From: Tigriopus japonicus | Taxonomy: Eukaryota; Arthropoda; Copepoda; Harpacticoida; Harpacticidae | DNA length: 64,000 nt | Assembly (NCBI GenBank): GCA_010645155.1 | Contig: CM021312.1 | Span: forward strand, 6,007,809-6,071,808 | Direction: 5' to 3' | Part shown: one piece after another, positions 38,101-53,100 of the stretch | How the letters are laid out: each line of letters opens with the position of its first letter | Position numbering within the stretch: the first letter of the stretch is position 1 | Translations under genes and position numbers: made by a program | The notes under the pieces: model-generated | Seen by the model: only the letters and a program-made list of their open reading frames with translations | Told to the model about the DNA's origin: nothing | The model's database searches: none

Positions 38101-41100
38101 GGTCCATCCCTAGCTTTAATAGATCTAACGATTGTTAACAAAATCATGAGTTAAAATGCTTGAATTTTTCCATCCTCTTAAGTTTCCTTGATTTTCTTCG
38201 TTAAATACATGACGTTGTATCAAGACACATCTAATTATCTGTTTCAGGTTGGTTATGGTGATATATTCTGCATAACTGATTGGGGCAGAATCTTCATCAT
38301 CTTCTACGTGTGCCAAGCGTTGGTGATGTTTGCCAATTTTCTGCCAGAAATCGTCCAACTTGTTGGGAACAGACCGAGGTACGTAAGATGTTTCCCAAAT
38401 GAAATTCCTGCCTTTCAAATAGTTGGCTGTTCTCAGTACGTGCGTGAGAAACTAGGCTCACAAAAAGCGAAACAAACAAGAGTCCAACTATTCCGAAGGG
38501 TTTTCACAAAAGAAAACAACCTAATCAAGTGCCTTCCGGTAAGAAAAGTTTCTCATGTGTCTTGATCCATTCTGTTCTTGTTCGAAGGTTTGCTGGAGAA
38601 TACGAACCAGATGGGCGCCAATTCATCGTAGTGGCAGGAAACGTCAACTACGAAAGTGTGCAGACCTTTTTGGGTGACTTCTTTCATCCAGCAAGGGATG
38701 ACGTGGACGTGGAAGTGGTTTTTCTGAACAAATTAGAGCCAGACCTGGAATTTGAAGGTCTCTTGAAGAGGGAACATACACGGGTGCAGTACTTCAAGTA
38801 AGCATGGAGTTTTATTCTAAATCATTTACAAGGTCATTTGCTTTGTGTTTGAGGATGCATGCTTCAAGTATACTTCATCAATTGACGCTCACCCTTGTTT
38901 AAGGGTTTTAAGGCTCTCTGGCTACTAAAATGGCCCTAAATGAAAGCTTGCTTTTGCATAGTAGATGTCTGACCGAAACTGTAGGTTAATAGTGCCCTTG
39001 TAGGCTTAAAATACGCTTGAAGTTATAACTGGAAGTATGCTTGTAGCGTGCCTTGACGCCGGCAAAACATATAAGCAAGGCTCGGATAAATATTGAGTTT
39101 TGCTGCAGAACAGAACACCAGACGTTTCACAACGTGTTGTTTGCTATTGGCTGATCTTCAGCTGACCCTACTACTCCTTGGAACGTCTGAAATTTCTGCT
39201 CCACAGAAAAACTGAACATGTCTCCGAGCCTTACATAAAAGTCATATTTTTAGAAAAGTAAATACATGGCATTTTTTTACTTGTTGCTCCCTCATATTTC
39301 TTAAAAAATGTTGGAACTATTTTGGAAAAGCAAAACAAAGAAAGGCATTCTTGGATAGTTGTAATGCTCACATATTAGATATGTGGTTTGAAGTCAACCT
39401 GAAAAACGGCAAATGCAAGAAAAACGCAAAATTTCTGTTGTTTGCCTTTGCTTACTTTCTTCTTAACAAATAAGGATATTTTTTGCAAAATATGTCTTTC
39501 CTGCTGTCTTTGGGCGACTTTCTTCTTAATGTGGAGACACTAAGATTAAAAAGCGTCATACACACACTCTTCCTTATTAGAATAAAAATTATTAATGCCC
39601 ATTCAAGCCCAGTCTATTCAAGATGGCTGTGTAATTCATAAGATTGATGCTTGTTAGTTGACATTTTGAGTGTACTCCCTTTTGTCAGGAACATCTAAAT
39701 TCACCCCGTTCTTGGAATGGTTTTAGTTTTTGTTACCACATGTTCAAGGTATTTCAGAGAAAGAGCTTGAGGCTTTTATTTCATATGCCATCTCTTGGGA
39801 ATTATTCCCAAGGTTTGTTCCATCTCGTATAACCTGAGAAGTTTTTTTTCTGCTATACAAGAGTTTTTATAACTTTACACCAAAGATAGGTAAAATGAGC
39901 ACGCAACGAGGGTTTTCAACACCACTTTCGTGACCATGATGGGCAACTTCCCAACCCAGACGCTTGGGTATTTGAGTAGTTAGAGTGAGGCCATAAACAC
40001 TCATTGCTCACAAAGGCCAGTAAATCAAATACCTGAGCCTCTAAGTAAAACAACAAACACAAGGAGTCGGAAAAGTTGGCTGTGTCGTGCCTCATGCTTG
40101 TGCTTGTGCCATTCTACTTTGTTCAACTCCATTTGTCAAGATTAGTCAAATGGAGCTGACAACAACGGTGACGCCTTGTCAGATGCAAAGCTTTGCAAGG
40201 GCCTTCCTTTTGTTGATCTCAGGAAGCTTCATCATTTATTCATGCCATTACTGAATCATCTCATTGCCATGGTCTAGTGTTTTGTACTCTAAAGTTGGAA
40301 TGTTATTATTTAGTGGGAATCATCAAGTCTATTTCATGGGATCCCGCCTTGGAAAAATGAAGTACAATGCCAATAGATAAGACTCCTTAATCATTCCCGA
40401 CAGGAGGCGCCACTGCATGTTGTGATCTAACTGGCAGGGTGCCGTGACATATAGCGCACTATAGAAAAAAGAGTACTAAAATAAAAAATGGGATTTTTTA
40501 CCTTTTGGAAGCAACAGCTTGGTATTTGCATCAACAATTTGAAGAAAATTGGCATCTTTTGCGGGCCATTAAAATGGCGCAAAATTCAAAACACTATACT
40601 ATGCTTTGTCTGCCCTCTCTTGTTTTTCAATTAAACTCCTTGTCAGAGCATGTTTTGATTTGGAAACAAAGTTGAGCTTGCATCTAAGAGAAAAAGTTAG
40701 CGCCATCTTGGAGTTAAAGTGTTTGGTATAAATATCTTTCTAGTAAGTTGTTTTCACTTTTCATCAATTTATTGTCCTTAAACAAAAAAAGAATATCGTA
40801 GCCATTTTCCTTCTAAAATTTGGGTACACTTTTTACCACAAATTCAAGGCAGCTCTAAAATCAGGAGACTTTGCTCCTGTTTTTGCATTTTTGCGTGGAT
40901 TTTTATTGGAACAAGCGAGAAAAATATAGTGTTTTTAACATCTTGTTGTCACTCAAGCATTCAAGTTCTGATGGTGACATCGTTTTTGAAGAAGAAAAAA
41001 GAAAGAGCAAGCCATTACTTAGCATATGAAGATAGTTATGAAAGCCAGTTTTTACCAGATTCTTTCTGTGTTAGTTATTGCCAAGAAACTGTGGAAAAGG

Positions 41101-44100
41101 TCAACACTTGATATTTGATATTCCTGGTAAATTGATGATAAGAGCTATATTTTGTTAGTTCACAAAGAAAAAGAACCCAATGAAGCTTTGGAGGATTCCA
41201 TCTCTGTTAATGAAGAAATATTTGAAATGTTTGCCTGATGGATCAATTTCTTGGCAGATGAAAAAAACGACAACCAACGGCCTGTTTTCAAAACAAGAAA
41301 AACCTAATGTGCATAAATATGATTATTCCAATCCCCAAGATGAGATTGCTCTTACAAATAGTGGCACAAATTTCAGACGTAATATGGAAATCCAAGACAT
41401 GGGATTAGTAGACAAAACTCCCGCCAGTTTTCCACAAACACTTCTGAAAATGTCCTTTTGTATTCCTTTTCCACAAGAACCCCCTGAATCTATTCTGGGA
41501 ATGGTATTCAAAATGTAACCAAATACCATTGACATAAACTTTGCGCCACAGTTCCAAAAACTTTCAGTCAAATCCCCATTTCATAAAGAACAGCCAAGCC
41601 TCCAAATGTGTTCCTTCTTGTGTTGGAACTAACTTGGATCCCGTATGATGAGAGAATATATTTCCTTTTTTCCAGGGGATCAATGCTCAATGCTTATGAC
41701 CTTCAGAGAGTACGTTGTAACCAAGCTGCTGCTTGTCTAGTACTGGCCAATAAGTTCTCAGAGGAGCCAGATGTGGAGGATGCCGCCAACATCATGCGAG
41801 TGATCAGTCTCAAGAACTATTGTGAAGACACCAGGGTGATCATTCAGCTCATGATGTACCACAACAAAGGCTACCTCCTCAACATTCCAGGTGAGCTCTT
41901 GAAAGGGAGGGAAACTTTTTTGGGTCGGATTATTTAGTTCGACTCAAGATGAAAGATAAATTGGGAACTGCATTATCCCTTGAGGTCTTAATGGATTAGT
42001 GGTAAAGGCCGAACTGAATCTATTGAGAGTCAAGAAAAACGCTTTTCTTTGAAGACATCAGCGTCCTCTAGCGGCCGTTTGCACAGATAAAACAAGCCAT
42101 TTTGTTTAAATGGCGCGGTTTGAAGCCCAAGCGTAAACAATGCATGTTCATCAGTTTTAGTCAAAAATTGTTGTAATTTGACAATTGTCATCATAAGTGT
42201 GCCTAAAGAATAATATGATCAAATGCTTTAGTGTCAAATCTAAATATTATTACACCTCTAAACACAAGGGCTATATTTCACTTGGTTCACAAGTCTTGCA
42301 GGTCTTTCAATCAGGAGAACTTTCTGTAAAGGCTTTTCTTGGACTTTTAGAGGAATTTGGGTTGATTTCAAGGCCCAAGTTGTGGTTGAGAAACTGAAAT
42401 CAAATGCTGCTCCGTGGTCATTTTAGTGCACAGTAATTTCCCTTGGGACTGAGAAACCACAATGGTCAACGAAACGATTCGCTGAAATATCCCAGAGTGA
42501 CTAAGTCGTCCTCGAAAAGCGGACGAAAAGAATTTGATTTTAAATCACTCTGTAAAAGACAACTTTGTTTTGTTTCTTCTAAACTCCTTCTCTTTTATTC
42601 TACTCTCTAATTATCACTATCAGAACAGGAATGTGAGAATTCTCTGGAAATGAGCGTAGACCCTTTAAGTGACTTTACAAAGCTCTCAACAAAATCACGT
42701 TTTTATCACGGAAATGAACATCTTTCGCAAATATTTGTGAAATATACAATTTCACAAATTTCCAAAAATATGTGTCTCATGTTTTTTTCAAATATCTATT
42801 TTATAGTCTACATTTTGGTATTTGTATCGTTCACCATTAGAAGATTATTATTTAGAAGAGAAGTAAGTCAAAAAAATTGATCAAAATCAACAGGCACAAA
42901 TTTATTTCTATGATTGTTTATGGTACAAGGAGAACATCACAGAGTACACAAGGGTTGAAAGCAAATGAAAACCCAACACGAGTTCTAAATGTTATGTAAA
43001 ATTAATATTGAAAATGTTTAAACTTGCGCGAGGGCCACAAATTGATGGTAGTCAACACTAATTCACACTCAAACGTTAAATTGTGAGTATAAATTAGATG
43101 TAAATACGAGGGGCGTACCAAAAAGAATGCAGATGGTGTAAAAACTTGAGAACAGTAAGATTTATCTAACCAATCATTAAAAGCTATTTCTGAACATGAT
43201 CAAAATCTCGAGATTTAACCAATTTCCAAAGGTCAATCCACTTTTTTTTGACGGCGCCAAATAGGATAAAAAATAGGGTTGCCAAAAATGTTTACAAAAC
43301 AAACTTTGTAGCCAAAACTCTGAAATTTTGCGTCATACTTGATTCTTTTAATTAATTGTGTGGATCAAAAATTACAAGGTCGTTTGCATTCTTTTTGGTT
43401 TACCCCTCAACTTATTGAATATTTGCATTATTGCAAATACACCCTGCATTTTTTTTGTTTTTGCGATATATTCAAAACACGCGTAAGCTTGCTTCGGGAC
43501 ACCAATTACTTGTTACGGGGTAAATGATATTTTTAAGACGATTGAAATCGTTTGAATCATATTTTTTGGGCTCGTTGCAAAATGAATTACTCACAGAATA
43601 TCCATCACTTTTTTACATGGAGCCCAAAGCCAAGAATTCAAAGTGAAAGCTGTAGAAAGATACCCTGATGAAGAAATTGGTTGCTTGTCTGAAAACACAT
43701 TCATAAGTCAAGTCACGTCGTTTGACCGTGAGTCGTGTAATCAGGGCCCGAAATCTCTCCATATGTGAACCGTCGGAGAATGAGAACTTTCGACCAATGT
43801 ACGTAGGCCTGCCATTCTACGATCCAATATATCTTGAGTTAAAAAAGGTTCGAAGTTGTGGAACTTGTTCAAATGACGCCGTTTATACACATTTTATGAG
43901 CTTCTGTAGTGTCATAAAATGCTTGAACCATAATAGTCCAGAAGGTAATTATCAGTAATAGTGCTCAAGCTATGCAGTATCATTAGACAGATATCAATCT
44001 TCAGACCAAGATATAATCTGTTTTGCCATGTTCAAGCCCATTGAGATGGCCAGTGATATAGCTATTTGACGAGTTTGCGTGCATATTGGGCCCTTGTTGC

Positions 44101-47100
44101 TCAATCCTACATAGGACACCTTCAGGGTTTCTGTTGAATTATTGAAGAGTGCCTCCAGAAGGTATCTAACAGGTAGCATTGAATAATACATGAGAGCAAC
44201 GTGATGACATTTATAAATGCTTTAAATCCCGTATGAGGGTGCCCGGTGCCAAATGAAAATCAATAGGGAAGGCCTTAATCAACGAATTAGTAAACTCTCA
44301 TTTCACTTTTTTTGAAAAGGTTAAAAGCTTGAGACCTTATTTGTCGGTTTAAATTACTTCACAATCCTCTGCGTTAATGCACGGTATTGAAATATGGTTG
44401 AAACATTACAAACAAAAGCTTTTTAGCAATGAGCTTGTAGTCCAAAGGTTTCAGTTTATTCAGAGCCATGTTGGTAGAAGAGCGCGATCACGAGTTGTTT
44501 TTGGTCTCAATGATCTCAATATCTCCACTTGGAACAAAAACTCAAGTGCTGGAATAAAAATGCAAAGCAAGCACAATATTTTCAGACACTGCACAAAAGT
44601 AGCATATTCAATAAATACTTGCTTTTTTATGCTTTTACCGTTATCTTCTTTGGCGAATTATAGACACTTGGTTTAAAATGGGTGCTGTCTCTCTCATGCG
44701 CGTACTCTTCTAATTATTGTGGCTCTAGGTTTGCCAAGACTTTTCACAAACAGTTGGTGAACAGACCATTAGATCTGAAAAAAACATTACATAAGATTTC
44801 AATGAGCCTTTTACAACCATTTCTTTTCTAGGATGGGATTGGCGACGAGATGATCAGGCAGTGTGCTTGAATGAGTTGAAGTTGGGGTTCATTGCTCAAT
44901 CATGTCTGGCTCCTGGTTTCTCCACACTGGTCTCTAATTTGGTTATAATCAGCTCTCCGGATCTAAATGAAGGTTAGTACTGCCACAACTTCTTCCTTCT
45001 CAGTCAAGGTCGGCCAAATTGCATTGATGAGCTTGGGGATTTGAGGAGGCCTTAGAGCTAATCCCAACAGTGTGATAACGGCCTTTTGACACTGCAGGAG
45101 TTCCATTGTCAAAAGAGATGCCCCCTTACCTCACACCTCACATTTCATTAAGGGAATCAAGGGCAACACCAAAAACTAATTCAGCTCATCTTGAAACGTT
45201 CTTAGCCTTGCTTCAACCATTTAAATATAATGCGATTAAAAGGATGCTTTTCTTTGAAAGAAGAAAATTACAGTGTCAGGCTAATCTTTTGATCGAAGTT
45301 AAAACAAAGTCGACGCTCTTTATTAAAAAGGTTATAATGTTGGTGTTTTTTTCCCTAAAGTTGCATTTTTAGCCCTAAAGCTGCAATGTTTTTGTTTGTT
45401 AAAAGTTGCTTTCAATGCGACGAAAGTTGCTATTTTTTGGCTTAGAAATGCCAATTTTTGACGTAAAATAGGGCTAAATTTCGCCAAATATGTGTCTAAA
45501 TTCTTGGCGAAGGTTATCTCAAGTTTGTCCTTCCTTTAAGAATAGTTTTAATTTGCACAAATTATTCTAGAAGAAAATTCAATTAATTCTTTGAAAACGT
45601 CATGTTAAAGTGTATAAAAACATCATTTGAAAAATTTGGAAATACTTCAAAAGTTGCTAGATATAACAAAAATGGCAAAAATTTGCAATTTTTGGTGCAA
45701 GTTGCATTTTGTAACTTTGTCCGAGCCTTAATTATGGGTTAAACTTGAAGTTGTCTCACTAAGTCGATGAAGGTCTTGCAATGCAATCCATTCATCAATC
45801 ACTTTAAAAATACTTTTTATTCCAACTTTTCACCAAAGCAATCGTCAAATCATTGCAAAGTTGATTACAATATTTTGCTTACTAAAAACATCCAAATGCT
45901 TAACAGTTTTAGGGGTGAGAACCATCTTCGCAACCTGTTCATTTTCAAAGACATTTTGAAAAACGTACTGGTAATCTTACCTCTTTTATCGATTTTTTTC
46001 TCCAACCTCACCAAACTTTTACAAAGTCAGATCATAAAATTTTTTAGGGAATTGTTAGTATGTGTTGGGCAACCATAACCTCCTATGACATTTTGAATTT
46101 CAGTGCTAAGACCGTCAAGCCATGCAGGAGGTAACACATGAGTATCACACACTTAACTAATCCGAGATGTAGTTGTCTGTGCCGTGCCGTGTCTTGGCGT
46201 GCGATTGTATCCCTTGTGACCTTAAAACCCGCATGACCAATTCCATGACACAGAATTTGGTCGGACAAAGCGCTGCGTAAATTGGAGGACAATTTTCAAA
46301 GACCATTGGATCCCCCCTTGCACCTAGTTTTTACCATTATCAGCCTTGCACAGCTGATTTTCTTTCAACTTGACTCACTGTTTGAGATCGCTTCTTTGTG
46401 GGATTGGACTTTTTGGGATATGGTTTTACTTCTATGAGTGATTTATCTCTGCTTCTTATCCGCGTGATTACAGGCGTCCCCAAATGGAAACGGGATTACT
46501 TCACGGCATGCAACAAAGTGATCCTAGCAGAAACCCTCTCTCCGACCTTTGTTGGCCTTCAATTCAAACAGGTAACCTTAAGAACGCTCCCATTGCACCA
46601 TTGCAGCAAATGCCATGTTTCTTGCTTATCAGGTGGCTGAGATCTGTTACACCCAACTGAACCTTCTCCTACTTGCAATTGAGGCCAGGAAATATGAAGG
46701 AGGCGAGATCTACATCAATCCCAAGGACAAAGTGATCAACCCAAACGCAATAGGTAAGATTTGGCCACGTGAGGTTTTGAGATTGAAATTCCGATAGTTC
46801 CGAGAAATCCACGGAACTTCATTCTTGCACTTGCCGAAATCTAATCAACTTTGAATGAACTTTCATTGCTTCAATTTCAAGAGCCTTGACTTTACTTGCA
46901 GGTCTTTTCATGACCGATTCGGCAGATTCAGCCAAACGTGCTTGGTTTTATTGCCGGAAGTGTCATGCGAACATCAAATCCGAGACTCAAGTCACCAAAT
47001 GCGATTGTAAACGGACGGCTGTCAGGCATTTGGAGAGAGGAGGCCGAAGTGCCACGATTCAGCGACGCAAAAACAAGCACAATATCGTGGATGAGGTAAT

Positions 47101-50100
47101 AAAAACCATTCAATGAGCAAATCCTGTTAGGGTCAGATTCTCTTTTGTTAATATCAGGCACCTGTTTGGTAGGAAACTTCGTATTGCTCGATATTTCCGT
47201 TGATAGGGATCTGTTCCATATTATAATTTGATGGCTGAGGCTGGTTTCTTTGACGTTTTGTGTCACGCAAGGCTGGCATTAGTAACATGCCAAAAGGCTA
47301 CGTAATAACAAAGCATTTCGCCTAATCCTTAAAATACGACACAGAAAGTTTGAACACTGGCTCGTACTTCTTTAGTGATATGTCAAAAAGGAAACAATTA
47401 AACAACACAAAAACAACTATTAGTTATTACGTCGTTTCTAAAAGAGGAAAATGAAAATGTATTTCTTGCAGACATATACCTTGCTGACGCAACATGCTAG
47501 GTTTACTATTATTTTGAATTACACATCAAACTAGGGAGAATTCGTCAAAACTCATAATACACAATGACCCCTTATCCTTGTTTTATAGTTGCTTTTGAAG
47601 GGGCTCAAAACATGGAGGATTGTTAGAGGGTCTTAACACAATATAGCCACTCAACTGAGATATGATTTTAAGTCCATTGATAATTGAAGCAATCCCTGGA
47701 TTTTGAATGCTTGACAATATTGATATTGAGATATGAAAGACGTCAGCAGGACTTGTCCCATCGAATTTTTAGAGGTATCATTGTTGTTTGCTTGTTTTTC
47801 CCCCAAGGACAACTTTTTCTTTAAGTGCAAAGTGAAACAAAAGTAGCCTTGATCAATCCAACTTATCTATGATTCAAAACGAAAGTGGGAAGAAACAAGT
47901 GTTTCGTCCGTCACTAATTTGCAGGTATATGCATGATCCTCGAGTCTTTTTTTAAATTTCCAGCATTTCCAAATTAAATTCATCTTCGTGGTTAGTTTGC
48001 GTCACGAATGAAGTATTGCATATTTCTTGCTTATTGGTTACGTAGATATCTGTGACAAACATATATTCCGATATTGGGTTTGCTTGGAACAATTGCCTTT
48101 TCGGCACGAATGTCGTTCAACTGCAAACAACATATCCTAGTTTGACATGCGTTCAAAGGGCCCTCTAAATTGCTTTAGAGTAAGAATGCCATTGAGGAAC
48201 ATATATATTAACCAACAGCTCTAGATTATATACTCTACATTGTTTCATGAATCTAGTTTGCGCCAGAAAGACCCCTTACTTTCCGGGTGGTGTCAAAACC
48301 TTAATGACCAACCAGGGAGATTCAGCGGACTTGATTGTGTACTATATACGAAATAGCTAATCCACATTTGAGGACCAGACCTCCCATGAAACACTCCATG
48401 AAGACTTTGTCAAGACAAGAAGCACTGGATTTCTGGAGTGGGAGGCTAGCAATGAGAATTATGGTTTCCAGTAGGATTAATTCAATTACATTCTTCTGTA
48501 AACGAGATCTTGCTTGAATTCAGGAGACTACGTATTTCAAATTTCAGGTCAATCGAATGTCGGAGTAAAAGTTATGCCTTCTCAAACTAATGCACTGCAG
48601 AGAGCATAGAATGAATGAGTTCGCCCTTTTGTGGTAAAACATTTACCAGAAAAGGGCGAATTCATTTATTCTCGGTACGATTTGGACTGAACTTTGAGAG
48701 AGCATAACTTTTGACTCCGACGTTTGTAATAATATGAATTTATTTTACTGATATATGAACAAAAGAATGATGTAGAATGGAATGACTATTGGACATGAAA
48801 TGGTAGAATAAGAAGGCAGGAAACGAAGTTGAGCAAAGTACAGACATTGATAAAGGGACAGATTTACATCTAGTACATATAACATCACCTCAACGTTCAA
48901 TTGAGCTGAAAATTGAAATACGCATTCTACTCAACATATACAAGGTCTAATTTGCAAGAAGATTGTCATTGAGTTGTTCCTTCTGGAAGTCAAAATTATT
49001 GTCGTTAGCCTCCCAGTCCAAAGAAATTCAGTGGTTCTTGGTCAAGAACAATGAAAGACGACGTAAAAAAGACAAAAATGCCTTTTTTGGCAATTTCTAG
49101 AACATCAATGATCTTTTTTGAAAAAAAAGCTTGCGCCAGTTAATTCGCTTTGAACTTCTGTTTCTGTGGACCAGAATTTGACCTCGTATTTTCCTTCCTC
49201 TATTCAGATGAAATCTTTTCAGACTTCAAAATAAAAAAGGAAAAACCCTTTCTGTTCCATTCACCTGAAACCATTTTGGTTCACTTACAGGCAATCTATA
49301 GCTTTCAAGTTTCCGTTCACGTTGACAATTTTGGGAAACCCGAAACTATTTCCTATTTTTATCTAAGCTTGATATCGTTCCTTGAGGTTCATAACTTTTG
49401 AAGCGGAGTTTCCCTCGAGGCGCAAAGAAGAAGAAAAACATTTACGAACATATTACTGAATAGACTCGAGTATGTTCAAACCAGATAGGACTGCAAGCAC
49501 GTATACTTTCTCGAGACTGGAGTATTCTTATTAACCTCAAAAGTTAATCAACATTCTCGGCAAAGTCAAGTAAAGAGACCACAGACAGTACGAGTACTCG
49601 GTCGGCTCGGAAAACCGCAAACGACCCATTGTTGGGGATTTTTGGACACCATATCAACCAACCACCATCTGAACCACCAGAACATACTAAATGGCCCCTG
49701 ACCTTATTTGTTTAGGAGTCGTCTCAACTTCTGGATCTTGTTTGTGTTTCAACCTTTCAGATGAACCAAGAACTGCTAAATTGTCTGGACGACGAGCTAG
49801 CCATAATTATATTTTTTCCCCGGTTGGAACAAATCACACGCTGCCTTTTGCCAGTGAGACCTTGCTTTTTTGCTTTATTGGGCGGACTAAGAATCTCAAT
49901 TTTCAGCTTACTCAGATGTCAGAGTGGAAAGTTATACCTTCTTGAGTCTGTGTACTGAAGAGAGTAAAGAATGAATGAGCTCGCCCTTTTGTAGTAAAAA
50001 ATTACCAGAAGAGCGCTCGCTTACTCACTCTTTCCGTGTACGATAGCATGGGGATCTTTGAGCGAGTATAACTCTTGACTTCGATTTTTGATTAAGTTGA

Positions 50101-53100
50101 AAATTGAAATACGTATCCTACCAGATCGAAGCAAGATGTATTTGGCAGAAGGCAGCTGATTTGTTCCTTCTGAAAAATAGTAATTCTTTTCACTAGATTC
50201 TTAGTCCATAGAAATTCAGTGGTTCTTGGATGAATCAAGAAACAAACGAGACTTTGTTAAGGTACAATGCCCAAATGTCTCATCTGGATCTTTGCAAACA
50301 GACTCATCTTTCCTTAATTGGACCATAGCTCGTTCCTTAAGGGCATTTCTTTTTCCGTTCTTTAGAACATTCGCTTCAGACAAGAAAAGGAACTAGTAGG
50401 CATGTCTCAGAAAAACGGACTTCATTTACAAACTTGACTTCTAGAGCACGGTATTCATGAACTTTCCTCTTCCCTAGATTCTGGATTTTGAAGGCGAAGA
50501 AACTGCAGATGGAACCAAAAAGCGGAACAAATTACCCAGAACAGCCACATCAATTGACGTTGATGGAGTTGAACAAAGTAAAATGCAGTACGATTCCACG
50601 GGCATGTACCATTGGTGTCCTAGTAGGGGTATCGAGGCTTGTCTCATGGATCGCCAAGAAGCAGCAATGACGGTTCTTCAGGTAAAAAATATGTTTGAGT
50701 GAATTACGAGACAGGAAAAGTAGAACCACTCAAGTTGTTTCTACAAGCTAATGTGAAAAAGCTTTTTGCGATAATTCAATCAAGAAACTACAGCCAAAGG
50801 TCCAACATAATCCCATTTGGAACTTGACTTTTAGGACCACGTGATTGTGGCAGTGTTTGCCAATGATGACAGTCCCCTGATTGGATTGCGAAATCTGGTG
50901 ATGCCTTTGCGGGCCTCCAACATCCACTATAATGAATTGCTCCAGGTTGTGATTGTTGGTAATGTGGATTATCTCAAGAGTAAGAGCCCTTTACAAAGGA
51001 CAAATTTGAACCGGGTTTTGATAACTTTGCTTTCACTTACAGAGGAATGGCGACTGCTGCAGAATCTTCCCAAGATTAACGTTCTCAATGGATCACCTTT
51101 AAGTAGGGCTGACCTGAGGGCCGTGAAGGTCGACATGTGCCGTATGTGTGTGATTTTGTCAGCCAAGGTACACCTTTCATTAGTCTTGGAAAAGCGATAG
51201 TTTCCAAAGTTTCGAAACTCTCTTGTAGATTCCGTCCAGAATAGAGCCGGTTTTGGCCGACAAGGAGGTCATACTCACAGCCCTGAATGTCAAGGCTATG
51301 ACCTTTGTCGACGATGACGACACCTTGGACGAGTCTGACAAATTGAATCGGAGAAATTCAATACTGGGTGACCTAATGGAAGCCGATGGGACCGTTCCCA
51401 GGGCCGTGCCCATTGTTGTGGACCTGGCCTTCTCTACCAATGTCAGATTTTTGGACGATCATGAACTACATTTAGATGACGTAGAGTTGTACAAGGTAAG
51501 AACAAACATTGACTAAAGCACAGGTCGGCAAAAACTGAGCCGCGGCCCACTAGTAAGGCCATGGATGATTTTTGGTAGGCTCAGGAGTTATGATAAAGTT
51601 CAAAATGGTAGGAAGACCCCACAACTTGATGCGTTGATTTGTTGGCCCATAGTTCAGTTCCCAGGAGCCGAGTGCCTCAACAGACACATTCTATTTTAGA
51701 CTCTCCCGTATGCTGCGGGCCAAGCTTTGGCTCGGGGAATCCTGGATTCCCTGATGTCCACCACATATTTTAATGCCTCTGCCCTGCGACTAATCCGGTC
51801 CTGGGTAACAGGGGGCGCCACCATCGAACTAGAGCTGGCTCTGGCAGAGGGGGCTGGTCTCAGGGGTGGCTACACAACACCAGCTACTTTGAAATCACGC
51901 GACCGCTTCAGGGTGGCTCAAGTGGCATTACAAGGAAGTGTGTTTAGGTGAGGGAAAAGTGCTAATAAATGTTCTAGGATAGAAAAAAAATATACCAACA
52001 TCTTAAATTGTTTTTTTTAGCAAAATTGCTGAGGAAGGCTATCCGTTTGGGGTTCTGTTTGCTGAAGCGGCCTCCAAGTATGGCATGCTATGTATCGGAA
52101 TCTACAGGTAATGCATGAGAATTTGGGTATCCTTGCATCCCCTGTTGAGAGCCAGATCAATTTTTGAGTGATAAATCTAGCATTCATTTAACCAACCCAC
52201 TTCTCTTCGCCAACGCTTTCGGTAACCCCATAGATTGGTGGTCAATCCAAGGGCATCTTTGGAGGCTTGCGAATCCGATTCAGATTCGGATAGTGATATG
52301 ACACGCGTGAAGAGAAAACGCAAACAAGCTCAGTAATAAGCACCTTCGTTGCACTCACAGAACTGACTCGCAAATTTAATAGATCGAACTCACGGTTTTC
52401 TGGAGCAGTTCTATGTGGCTTCACATTCTCTCAAAGCACAACTTAGTTTAGACCACTCACCGAAATGGCTTTGGTAAACTTCTCGAGTGACACCAAAGTC
52501 AAGGCTTTGGAAACGTCAACAACAAGAAGCTCAATCAAACTATGAAAGGCATTGCTCACCTTGGTGTTTTATCTCAAAACTATTTTTTCCTTCCCTCTCT
52601 CTCTCTCTTGACTCCAACAGAAAAGCACGGGTAGCAAATGCAAAGCACACGGTTCTGGGATATTCACCGTAAGTGGACCATTTCTGGTCCGTCAATCGTT
52701 ATTTTTAGATGAGATGCTTGTTTCCCTCTCCTCATTCTATTCAAGTACAGGAGGCTCTTCACAAAAGGGGCCCATCTTTGCTGTTTAGAAAGAGGTCACG
52801 AGACCTTGGGACTCTACTATGAATCCATTGTGAAGTTTTTGCGTCAACCTAGAATGCCACACTTTTGTGAAGAGTGTTTGCCCTGGTTTTGTCTCGTGCT
52901 TGTCGATTTACCACGGAACGTTTTCAAATTGACCCCGAAATTTAGCCTAATTTACGTTTTAGGTGTCTTCATTGTATTGTATTTGTAAGCTCTTAAATAT
53001 CCCAATTCATTTCGAAGGTAAAAAGGCTTTTATTTAGTAGGTTTTTCTCACCCTATAAGCATGAATGTACGATATACTCTTTACTAACCAATCAAACGTC

